Shown piece after piece: positions 16,903-24,642 of a stretch of DNA of 64,000 nt; the stretch's first letter is position 1; each line of letters starts with the position of its first letter. The stretch spans positions 1 to 64,000 of the forward strand of contig CAWDGB010000014.1 in assembly GCA_963801715.1 (NCBI GenBank), in the 5' to 3' direction. Source of the DNA: CAVVJA01 sp963801715. GTDB taxonomy: Bacteria; Actinomycetota; Actinomycetes; Mycobacteriales; Jatrophihabitantaceae. The notes beneath the pieces were generated by a model that did no database searches, was not told where the DNA came from, and saw nothing but the letters and a program-made list of their open reading frames with translations. The position numbers and the translations under genes are program-made.

Positions 16903-17721
16903 TCGCCGTCGAGCTGCGCAAGCTCGCGCGTCGTCCGCGAACTTGGGTGGCCATTGGCTTGCTGAACCTCTTGCCCACAGTCGTGGCGATCCTGGTGGCC
17001 GTCACGAAGATCGGCCCGCGACCGGGAGAAGGGCCCGGCCTTCCTGTCCGCTGTGCTCTCGCAGGGCTCGCTGTTCTCGGTCGCTGCGCTTGCCATCGTG
17101 CTGCCGCTGTTCCTCCCGGTCGCAGTTGCCGTCATCTCCGGTGACAGCATCGCCGGCGAGGCCCAAAGCGGCATGCTCCGCTATTTGTTGACTCGCCCGG
17201 TCGGGCGGACTCGGCTGCTGGTCGCCAAGTTGGTCGCGGTGTTCGTGTTCGTGATCGTCGCAGTCGTCATCGTGGCTGGCGTCGGCTACGTCGTCGGATC
17301 GCTATTGCTCGGCAATGAGCCAGTGACGGCCACGACTTCGATCAGCAGCGTCTCGGGAACGACCCTGACCGCAGGCCAGATCGCGGTCCGCACTGTGCTG
17401 TCGATCGGGTATGTCGCCCTGTCGATGATCGGCGTAGCCGCAATGGCGTTGTTCTTGTCGACGCTCACCGACTCCCCGTTGTCGGCCAGTCTCGGCGCAC
17501 TGGCGTTCCTGATCGGGTCGTCATTGCTGCTCACGCTCGACGCGGCGCACGCGCTGCAGCCCTACCTGCCGACGCGGTACTGGTTGTCGTTCGTCGACCT
17601 CTTCCGGGATCCGATCCAGTGGTACAACGTCGAGCGCGGTGTCGGAATCCAGCTGGTGTACGTGGTGGTGCTGCTCGGCGCGGCGTGGGCGAACTTCATG
17701 ACCAAGGACATCACGAGCTGA
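16899..17721 (+). pseudogene. ABC-2 type permease, one frameshift
   Basis: The integral membrane partner of the preceding ATPase. Residues 1-43 (MIAVELRKLARRPRTWVAIG and on) are in one frame, the rest in the next frame, joining near 17030 where GAAGGGCCC gives one base too many; the corrected text reads GPAFLSAVLSQGSLFSVAA. About 273 residues with six helices, including the GEAQSGMLRYLLTRPVGRTR cytoplasmic segment typical of this group. The break is beside G/C runs, so an indel error is as likely as a true mutation. Its 3' end overlaps that of the convergent lipase by 11 nt. Confidence 0.78.
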
Positions 17722-18520
17722 GCCGGACACAGTCGGCGGACGTCAACGGCACCGGCTCACCGGGGGACAGCTCGACCCGGACCATCTGCGCGACGAGTGG
17801 ATCGGTCGGCAGGTCCCCGTGACTCACCTGGGCCGATGCGCAGACGCTTTGTACGCTCATGTTCAGCGCACCGGCCAGCCGCGCTGAGTCTGGCGGTACG
17901 ACGGTCTGGTCGTCGACCGTCCAGATCGACACGAACGTCGGGCCGATCGGCGTCTCGTTGCCCGTGTTCAGCCGGTCGAGGAGTGTGCTGTCCGTGGCCA
18001 ACTGCTGGCACGCGACCGGGCAGCCACCCGGCGCGAGGGATCCGGCCAAGCTGGCGAGATCCGTGCCATGCTGCGGTGATCCCAGCGTCACGATTCGACG
18101 GGCAACCGACGCGCCGCCGTGGTCACGCGCCCAGAGCCTTGCAACCACCCCACCGGCCGAGTAGCCGACAATGTCTACGGTCGTGGCGCCGGTCCCCGAT
18201 CGAGCGGCGCTGACTGCCCGCGCAAGAGCCGCGGCCTGTTGGCCGAGGTCCCCAGTGCCATCACCGGGCAGGCTCACCACGATCGCGGTGCGGCCGGTGC
18301 CACGCAGGGAATCGGCGAGGGATTCGAGGGCGTTGGTCGAGCCGCCGTAGCCGGGTACGAGCAATACCGGCCCAATCACGTTCTGCGGGTTCGTCCGGGT
18401 CGGGGCCTTCGGGCCGCGGTTGAGCACCACCCCCAGAGTCGCGGCCAGGGTGGCCGCGACGATCATCACGAGCGCGCCGATCAGAAGTCGACGTCGGGCG
18501 GGCGCGATTCCAGACCACAC
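17711..18520 (-). CDS. Secreted/membrane-anchored lipase-like alpha/beta hydrolase
   Basis: A 269-residue serine hydrolase with an N-terminal signal-anchor (LLIGALVMIVAATLAATLGVV). The oxyanion segment is LLVPGYGGS near residue 53, the nucleophile elbow is GYSAG with Ser121, an acidic residue is in WTVDDQT (Asp203/204) and His234 is in QVSHGDL. It resembles triacylglycerol lipases/esterases of the Bacillus LipA and actinomycete EstA kind. Cysteine pairs (CPVAC; C227 and C265) suggest disulfides in the exported protein. Start GTG 18520. Confidence 0.8.
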   Translation of the reverse strand: MWSGIAPARRRLLIGALVMIVAATLAATLGVVLNRGPKAPTRTNPQNVIGPVLLVPGYGGSTNALESLADSLRGTGRTAIVVSLPGDGTGDLGQQAAALARAVSAARSGTGATTVDIVGYSAGGVVARLWARDHGGASVARRIVTLGSPQHGTDLASLAGSLAPGGCPVACQQLATDSTLLDRLNTGNETPIGPTFVSIWTVDDQTVVPPDSARLAGALNMSVQSVCASAQVSHGDLPTDPLVAQMVRVELSPGEPVPLTSADCVRLSS

Positions 18521-18593
18521 CCGTCCATGGTCCGCTCGACCGAGGACCGTCGCGCGCTACCAGGCCTGTTTCCGCTCGTTCTACAGTCAAACG

Positions 18594-20228
18594 ATGGTGC
18601 AATCGGAGCAAGCTCTCAGTTATGACAGCGGAATCTCCGAGCTTCCCCTGCTCGGCGACACAATCGGCACGAATCTTGATCGGACCGTCGCCCGGCATTC
18701 CGACCGCGACGCGCTGGTGGACGTGGCGTCAGGTCGCCGCTTCACGTACTCGCAGCTCGCCAGCGAGGTGAACGTGGTCGCGCTCGGTCTCGTCCAGCTC
18801 GGCATCGGCAAGGGCGATCGGGTGGGAATCTGGGCGCCGAACGTCCCGGAGTGGGTCCTGGTCCAGTACGCGACGGCCAAGATCGGCGCCATTCTGGTGA
18901 ACATCAACCCGGCGTACCGGACGCACGAGCTGGAGTATGTGCTCAACCAGTCCGGCATCCGAAGCCTCATCGCGGTTCCACAGTTCAAGACGTCGGACTA
19001 CGCGGCGATGATCTCCGAGGTCCGGCCGCGGTGCCCGGCGTTGCGTGACGTGTTCTTGATCGGTCACGCCGAATGGGCCGATCTCGTTGCCGCCGGGCGA
19101 GCCGCCGACCCGGCGCGGCTCGCGCAGATCGGGGCCACGCTCAGCTCAGACGACCCGATCAACATCCAATACACGTCGGGTACGACCGGCTTCCCCAAAG
19201 GCGCAGCGCTCAGCCATCACAACATTGTGAACAACGGGTTCTTCGTGGCCGAGCTCCAGCAACTGACGGAGCGTGACCGTATTTGCATTCCGGTGCCCTT
19301 TTACCACTGCTTCGGCATGGTCATGGGCAACCTGGGCGCCACGACGCACGGCGCCTGCATAGTCATTCCCGCGCCCGCGTTCGAGCCGAAGGCCAGCCTG
19401 CAGGCCGTGCATCAGGAGCGGTGCACGTCGTTGTACGGCGTCCCGACGATGTTCATCGCTGAGCTGTCCGACCCGGACTTCGACAGCTTCGATCTGAGTA
19501 GCCTCCGCACCGGAATCATGGCTGGCTCACCGTGCCCCGTCGAAGTGATGAAGAAGGTGATCGACCGGATGGGCATGCGGGACGTGACGATCTGCTACGG
19601 GATGACCGAGACGTCGCCGGTATCCACCCAGACCCGAGTGAGCGACTCTCTCGAGCAACGGACCGCCACCACCGGACGCGTCCATCCGCATCTGGAGATC
19701 AAGCTGGTCGATGTGCAGACCGGACTGACTGTGCCCCGTGGCGACCAGGGTGAGCTGTGCACCAGGGGCTACAGCGTGATGCTCGGATACTGGAACGAGC
19801 CCGAGAAAACCGCCGAAGTGATTGACGCGGCGCGATGGATGCACACGGGCGATCTGGCGACCATGGATGACAGCGGTTACGTGAGCATCACCGGCCGCAG
19901 CAAGGACCTGGTCATCCGCGGCGGCGAGAACGTCTATCCGCGCGAGGTCGAAGAGTTCCTCTACACGCACCCGGACATCCTTGACGCACAGGTGATCGGA
20001 GTGCCGGACGAGAAGTACGGCGAGGAGATCATGGCCTGGATTCGCATGCGCCCGGGCGCCGAGCCGCTCACCCCCGACTCGGTGCGCGCGTACTGCGCGG
20101 GGCAGGTCGCCCACTACAAGATTCCACGCTACGTGCACGTCGTCGACGAGTTCCCCATGACCGTCACGGGAAAGGTTCGCAAGGTCGAGATGCGGGCTCG
20201 CGCGGTCGAAATCCTCGGGCTCGACTAG
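18594..20228 (+). CDS. Fatty-acyl-CoA synthetase (AMP-binding family)
   Basis: A 544-residue acyl-CoA ligase that activates a carboxylic acid through an acyl-adenylate. The AMP-binding P-loop is YTSGTTGFPKGA, the A5-type motif is YGMTETSPVS, the hinge region is GRSKDLVIRGGENVYPREVE, and the catalytic lysine is in TVTGKVRKVEMR. It is closest in layout to FadD-type long/medium chain ligases found beside beta-oxidation genes, though none is nearby. The ATG has TACAGT 6 nt upstream (18582-18587) and no Shine-Dalgarno sequence, suggesting a leaderless mRNA. A strong hairpin follows. Confidence 0.88.
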   Translation: MVQSEQALSYDSGISELPLLGDTIGTNLDRTVARHSDRDALVDVASGRRFTYSQLASEVNVVALGLVQLGIGKGDRVGIWAPNVPEWVLVQYATAKIGAILVNINPAYRTHELEYVLNQSGIRSLIAVPQFKTSDYAAMISEVRPRCPALRDVFLIGHAEWADLVAAGRAADPARLAQIGATLSSDDPINIQYTSGTTGFPKGAALSHHNIVNNGFFVAELQQLTERDRICIPVPFYHCFGMVMGNLGATTHGACIVIPAPAFEPKASLQAVHQERCTSLYGVPTMFIAELSDPDFDSFDLSSLRTGIMAGSPCPVEVMKKVIDRMGMRDVTICYGMTETSPVSTQTRVSDSLEQRTATTGRVHPHLEIKLVDVQTGLTVPRGDQGELCTRGYSVMLGYWNEPEKTAEVIDAARWMHTGDLATMDDSGYVSITGRSKDLVIRGGENVYPREVEEFLYTHPDILDAQVIGVPDEKYGEEIMAWIRMRPGAEPLTPDSVRAYCAGQVAHYKIPRYVHVVDEFPMTVTGKVRKVEMRARAVEILGLD

Positions 20229-20286
20229 ATCTGTCAGCCGCCCGATCCGCGGCATCCGGGCTACCGAACGGGCGTCGCTGACAGAT
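20229..20286. terminator. Long bidirectional hairpin between convergent genes
   Basis: ATCTGTCAGC (20229-20238) pairs with GCTGACAGAT (20277-20286), and just inside CGCCCG (20239-20244) pairs with CGGGCG (20269-20274), giving 16 bp with a 2-nt bulge. It begins directly after the acyl-CoA ligase stop and covers the last codons of the CapA-like gene. Confidence 0.7.
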
Positions 20287-21400
20287 TGGCGCACTGGCGA
20301 TCTCGCTGCCACTCGGCGTTGATCCGCGCGGCATCGGCTCCGGTGGCCGGAACCGGGACGCCGGTGTCGTCCAGATGCGCCGGCTCGAAGCGGGAAGCAA
20401 CCACGCGGCCGCCCTGGAAGGTGAGGGTGAGCACTCCGTTGTCGTCCTGTTCGTTGCCGAACGACTCCCACCACAAGTAGTTCGACAGGCCATAGGCCAC
20501 GTACGAACCGTCCGACCGCCATCCCGCGCCGAGGAGCACGTGGGCATGGGTGCCGACGACCGCCGCGGCGCCGGCCGCAGCGAGTTCGTTCGCCCCGGCG
20601 ATCTGATCCCCGTTCGGGCAGGTCTGATACTCAGTGCCCCAATGCAGGTACACCACGACGACGTAGCCGGCCGCTTTCGCCGCCCGGACCGCGTTGACGA
20701 GCAGCGGCGAGAACGCGTTCGCGACGCCGGGGCTGTGGGGTCCGGCAGAAAAGTTGGCCAACGTCTCCTCACGAACCTGCGTCGCTGCGAACACGGCGAG
20801 GCGAACCCCGTTGATGGTCCTCACATACGGCGCGAACGCCTGCATCGCGTCAGCGCCGATGCCGATCACGGGGAATTTCGACGCGGCGATCGCAGCAAGT
20901 GTGTCGTGCAGTCCGCCCAGCCCGTAGTCGGCGCCATGGTTGTTGGCCATCGTGGCGAGGTCGACACCGGCGTCCCGTAGTGCCGTCAATGCGGTCGGTG
21001 GCGCGTGGAACACGAATGATTTGTGCTGCGGCGGGAGATCGCGGTTGGTGATCGCGGTCTCCAGGTTGACCATGGTCAGATCTGCTTTGCTCAGCACGCC
21101 GGAAGCAACCCCGAATGCCGTGGCCGGGCTTTGGTCCAGCCGGGTTGCCGTCCGCTTGGCGAAGTTGACATCGCCGGCGAACGCGAACGTGAATTTCCCG
21201 CTCGGCCGGGCCGGAACCGGCGGGCGCTGCGTAGCCGACGGGCTCGTAAGTGGCCGAACCACGCCTGCAGTGGCCGGAGGCGAGGGTGCTGCGGAATGTG
21301 GCGCTGGAGTCGACCCACTGGAGCAGGCCGTGAGCGCAACGACAGACGCTAAGGCGGCGCCGGCCGCGGAGGCGCGGGCGGGGCAGGAACGAGGGCGCAT
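20261..21400 (-). CDS. CapA-family lipoprotein (metallophosphatase fold)
   Basis: A 379-residue exported protein. The N-terminus is a lipoprotein signal with lipobox LTACSSG, followed by a Pro/Ala/Ser-rich linker. The CapA domain starts at FTFAFAGDVNFAKR and keeps its metal-site motifs: NLETAITNR, TMANNHGADYG, YLHWGTEYQ and GTHAHVLLGAG. The family is related to calcineurin-like phosphoesterases and includes the poly-gamma-glutamate capsule protein CapA/PgsA. No capsule genes are nearby, so a capsule role is doubtful; an envelope phosphoesterase is a safe description. Confidence 0.85.
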   Translation of the reverse strand: MRPRSCPARASAAGAALASVVALTACSSGSTPAPHSAAPSPPATAGVVRPLTSPSATQRPPVPARPSGKFTFAFAGDVNFAKRTATRLDQSPATAFGVASGVLSKADLTMVNLETAITNRDLPPQHKSFVFHAPPTALTALRDAGVDLATMANNHGADYGLGGLHDTLAAIAASKFPVIGIGADAMQAFAPYVRTINGVRLAVFAATQVREETLANFSAGPHSPGVANAFSPLLVNAVRAAKAAGYVVVVYLHWGTEYQTCPNGDQIAGANELAAAGAAAVVGTHAHVLLGAGWRSDGSYVAYGLSNYLWWESFGNEQDDNGVLTLTFQGGRVVASRFEPAHLDDTGVPVPATGADAARINAEWQRDRQCANLSATPVR

Positions 21401-21469
21401 CAGCGGCTATCCGACCACAACGCGGCAGGACGCCGTGAACGACCCTCCCTCGGCTGCCACCATGAGGAC

Positions 21470-21862
21470 ATGGCAGGCGAGCGGAACGTCCTCGGTGGTG
21501 AGCTCGAACGGTGCGGCATTGACCCGGTCACCGGCTTCTACCGCGATGGGAACTGTGCAACCGGCCCAGAGGATCTCGGTAGCCACACGGTGTGCACGGT
21601 GGTGACCGCCGACTTCTTGCGATTCCAGGCCGAGACCGGAAACGACTTGATCACCCCGCGACCCGAGTACGCGTTCCCTGGGCTGCGTCCCGGTGATCGG
21701 TGGTGCGTCGTCGCTGCTCGGTGGCGACTGGCCTACGACGCGGGTATGGCGGCCCCGGTGGTGCTTGCCGCGACTCACGAGCGATCCCTGGACGTGGTAC
21801 CGCTCGACGCGCTGCGTGAGTTCGCCGTGGACGTACCGAGCGACCCGGGCTCACTGCTGTGA
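21470..21862 (+). CDS. DUF2237 family protein
   Basis: A 130-residue protein matching DUF2237: it begins near NVLGGELERCGIDPVTGFYRDG, has a THTVC-like SHTVCTVVTADFL segment and the GDRWCVVAARW motif, then ends in an HERSLDVVPLDAL segment. Three cysteines lie in conserved-looking positions. Function unknown. ATG 21470 follows GAGG. It sits 101 nt before thrS on the same strand and may share its transcript. Confidence 0.8.
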   Translation: MAGERNVLGGELERCGIDPVTGFYRDGNCATGPEDLGSHTVCTVVTADFLRFQAETGNDLITPRPEYAFPGLRPGDRWCVVAARWRLAYDAGMAAPVVLAATHERSLDVVPLDALREFAVDVPSDPGSLL

Positions 21863-21963
21863 TCGAGGGCGGCTGCGATAACCAGACGCAATGGCGCCGC
21901 GCGGGCCATTAGTGGCCACTAGCATCGACCGTCGACAGCGCACCGACCGATCAGGAGACCACC

Positions 21964-24003
21964 GTGTCCGCCATCTCGCCCGCCGCACCCGACATCGCGA
22001 CCGTCAAGGTCGCCTCGGGCACGTCCGCGGCGGACGCCCTGGCGGCTGCAGGAGTTTCCCCCAACGACGCTGTGGTCGTCCGCGATGTTGGCTCAGGCCT
22101 GCTGCACGATCTGGCGTGGGTGCCTGACGCTGACGTCGAGGTCGAGCCGGTCAGCCCGCGTTCGCCGGACGGCCTGGCGGTGGTGCGGCACTCCACCGCG
22201 CACGTGCTTGCCCAAGCAGTTCAAGCGCTGTACCCCGGCACCCGACTCGGCATCGGTCCACCCATCGAGAACGGGTTCTACTACGACTTCCTGCCGTCTC
22301 GCCCGTTCACACCGGAGGACCTTGGAGCCATCGAGAAGAAGATGGCGGAGATCATCAAGTCCGGGCAGCGTTTCGTGCGCCGCCCGATCACTGATGATGC
22401 GGCCCGGGTCGAGCTCGCCGACGAGCCGTTCAAGCTCGAATTGATCGATCTCAAGGGCTCGGCGGTCCCTGACGAGGCCTCGGTGGAAGTCGGCGGTAAT
22501 GGCCTGACCATGTACGACAACGTTGACGCTCGGAGCGGTGAACGGGTCTGGACGGACTTGTGTCGCGGCCCGCACCTGCCGACCACCCGCCGCATACCGG
22601 CGTTCACGTTGATGAGAACCGCGGCGGCGTACTGGCGCGGGAGCGAGAAGAATCCCCAGCTGCAGCGGATCTACGGCACCGCGTGGGCGTCGCGGGACGA
22701 CCTCAAGGCCTATCTCGCCCAGCTGGAGGAGGCCGCGAAGCGGGACCACCGCAAGATCGGCACCGAGCTCGACCTGTTCAGCTTCCCCGAGGAGATCGGT
22801 CCGGGACTCCCCGTCTTCCACCCGAAGGGCGGTGTCCTGCGCAAGGAGATGGAGGACTACGCGCGCCGCCGGCACGAGGAGGAGGGATACGAGTTCGTCT
22901 ACAGCCCACACATCACCAAAGGCGTGCTCTTCGAGATCTCCAAACACCTGGAGTGGTACGCCGAGTCGATGTATCCACCGATGCACCTCGACGCCGAGGT
23001 GGGGCCTGACGGTGAGCTGCGCAAGCAGGGGCAGGACTACTACCTGAAGCCGATGAACTGCCCGATGCACTGCCTGATCTACCGAGCTCGCGGGCGGTCC
23101 TATCGCGAGTTGCCGCTGCGACTGTTCGAATTCGGCTCGGTCTATCGCTACGAGAAGTCCGGAGTGGTGCACGGGTTGACCCGGGTACGCGGGATGACTC
23201 AGGACGACGCGCACATCTACTGTGCGTCCGAGCAATTGCGTGACGAGCTGAGGTCGTTGCTGACCTTCGTTCTGGGCCTGCTGCGCGACTACGGACTCGA
23301 GGACTTCTACCTCGAGCTGTCGACCAAGGATCCGGAGAAGTTCGTCGGTCGGGACGAGGACTGGGAGGTGGCGACCGCGACACTGGCCGAGGTCGCCGCC
23401 GAGTCAGGACTGGACCTTGTGCCCGATCCGGGCGGCGCCGCGTTCTACGGACCGAAGATCTCGGTCCAGGTGCGGGACGCCATCGGCCGGGCATGGCAGA
23501 TGTCGACCATCCAACTGGATTTCAACCTGCCGCAGCTGTTCGAGCTCGAGTACCAGGGATCCGACGGCGAACGGCACCGGCCGGTCATGATCCACCGAGC
23601 CTTGTTCGGTTCGATCGAGCGATTCGTGGCCGTTCTGACGGAGCACTATGCGGGAGCGTTCCCAGCGTGGCTGGCACCCGTCCAAGTTGTGTTGATTCCG
23701 GTAACGGACCAGCAGGTGCCGTACCTCCAGGGTGTCGCGGCAAAGCTCGCCGATCGTGGCGTTCGCGCCGAGGTCGACGAGTCCGACGACCGGATGCAGA
23801 AAAAGATCCGCACCGCACAACGCGCGAAGGTGCCATTCATGCTCATCGGCGGCGCGACCGACGAGGAAGCCGGAGCGGTGTCGTTCCGCTATCGCGACGG
23901 CGAGCAACGCAACGGCGTCGACGTCGACGCGGCGGTCGAGGAGGTCGTCGAGTTCATCGCCCGTCGAGTGAACACATCACCGACGGCCGCCGACTTCTCG
24001 TGA
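21964..24003 (+). CDS. thrS: Threonine-tRNA ligase
   Basis: Charges tRNA-Thr. The 679-residue protein has a short TGS domain (about 1-65), the editing domain with HSTAHV and the Zn-type CRGPHL motif (about 75-240), the class-II catalytic core with motif 2 (FGSVYRYEKSGVVHGLTRVR) and metal ligands in PMNCPMHCLIY, and a C-terminal anticodon-binding domain from about 570. GTG 21964 follows a GGAGA sequence. The stop overlaps the GTG of the next gene (24000-24003), so thrS and the HIT gene are co-translated. No T-box-like leader was seen in the short upstream gap. Confidence 0.96.
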   Translation: MSAISPAAPDIATVKVASGTSAADALAAAGVSPNDAVVVRDVGSGLLHDLAWVPDADVEVEPVSPRSPDGLAVVRHSTAHVLAQAVQALYPGTRLGIGPPIENGFYYDFLPSRPFTPEDLGAIEKKMAEIIKSGQRFVRRPITDDAARVELADEPFKLELIDLKGSAVPDEASVEVGGNGLTMYDNVDARSGERVWTDLCRGPHLPTTRRIPAFTLMRTAAAYWRGSEKNPQLQRIYGTAWASRDDLKAYLAQLEEAAKRDHRKIGTELDLFSFPEEIGPGLPVFHPKGGVLRKEMEDYARRRHEEEGYEFVYSPHITKGVLFEISKHLEWYAESMYPPMHLDAEVGPDGELRKQGQDYYLKPMNCPMHCLIYRARGRSYRELPLRLFEFGSVYRYEKSGVVHGLTRVRGMTQDDAHIYCASEQLRDELRSLLTFVLGLLRDYGLEDFYLELSTKDPEKFVGRDEDWEVATATLAEVAAESGLDLVPDPGGAAFYGPKISVQVRDAIGRAWQMSTIQLDFNLPQLFELEYQGSDGERHRPVMIHRALFGSIERFVAVLTEHYAGAFPAWLAPVQVVLIPVTDQQVPYLQGVAAKLADRGVRAEVDESDDRMQKKIRTAQRAKVPFMLIGGATDEEAGAVSFRYRDGEQRNGVDVDAAVEEVVEFIARRVNTSPTAADFS

Positions 24004-24554
24004 CCGAACCCGAGGTGCGTCCCGCCACGGACTACGCCGGCGAGCCGGACGCCTTCGGGCGACTCTGGACGCCGCATCGGATGGCCTACATCCTTGGCGA
24101 GGGAAAGCCGCCGGACGCCGATGCCGGTACCGAATGCCCGTTCTGCCGGGCTCCTACGTTGTCCGACGAGGACGGGCTCATCGTCGCCCGGGGTCGGCTC
24201 GGCTATGCGGTCTTGAACCTCTACCCCTACAACTCGGGCCATCTGATGTCGGTGCCGTATCGCCACGTCGCCGACTACACCGACCTGACCCCGGAAGAAG
24301 TGAGCGAGGTCGCGAACATCACTCGCACCGCGATGCGGGTCCTGCGCGAAGTGGCTGCCCCGCACGGCTTCAACATCGGCCTGAACCAAGGCACGGTGGC
24401 GGGTGCCGGGATCGCCGGGCACCTGCATCAGCACGTGGTGCCGCGGTGGGGAGGCGATACGAACTTCGTCCCGGTAGTGGCCCATACCCGCGTTTTGCCG
24501 CAGTTACTGTCCGAGACGAGGCAGTTGCTCGCTGACGGATGGTCCTCCGCCTAG
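24000..24554 (+). CDS. HIT-domain nucleotide phosphorylase/hydrolase
   Basis: A 184-residue HIT-superfamily protein with a zinc-like CPFC motif near the N-terminus and the catalytic histidine triad HLHQHVVPRW in the C-terminal half. It resembles the mycobacterial AP4A phosphorylase that also follows thrS. Expected to cleave dinucleoside polyphosphates such as Ap4A, a by-product of tRNA synthetases, which fits its coupling to thrS (GTGA overlap). In mycobacteria phosphatidylinositol genes follow; here they are absent and a subtilase gene comes next. Confidence 0.88.
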   Translation: MTEPEVRPATDYAGEPDAFGRLWTPHRMAYILGEGKPPDADAGTECPFCRAPTLSDEDGLIVARGRLGYAVLNLYPYNSGHLMSVPYRHVADYTDLTPEEVSEVANITRTAMRVLREVAAPHGFNIGLNQGTVAGAGIAGHLHQHVVPRWGGDTNFVPVVAHTRVLPQLLSETRQLLADGWSSA

Positions 24555-24642
24555 CGCTCGTCGTTACGCGAGATGGGCCAAGACGGGCTACAGTGCTTTG
24601 CTGTCACGCTCAGTGCCCACGTCGGGCCGGCCCGGGGTTTAT

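Noticed and set aside
22093..23235. 380-codon reverse frame inside thrS
   Set aside because: Shadow of a well-supported aminoacyl-tRNA synthetase.
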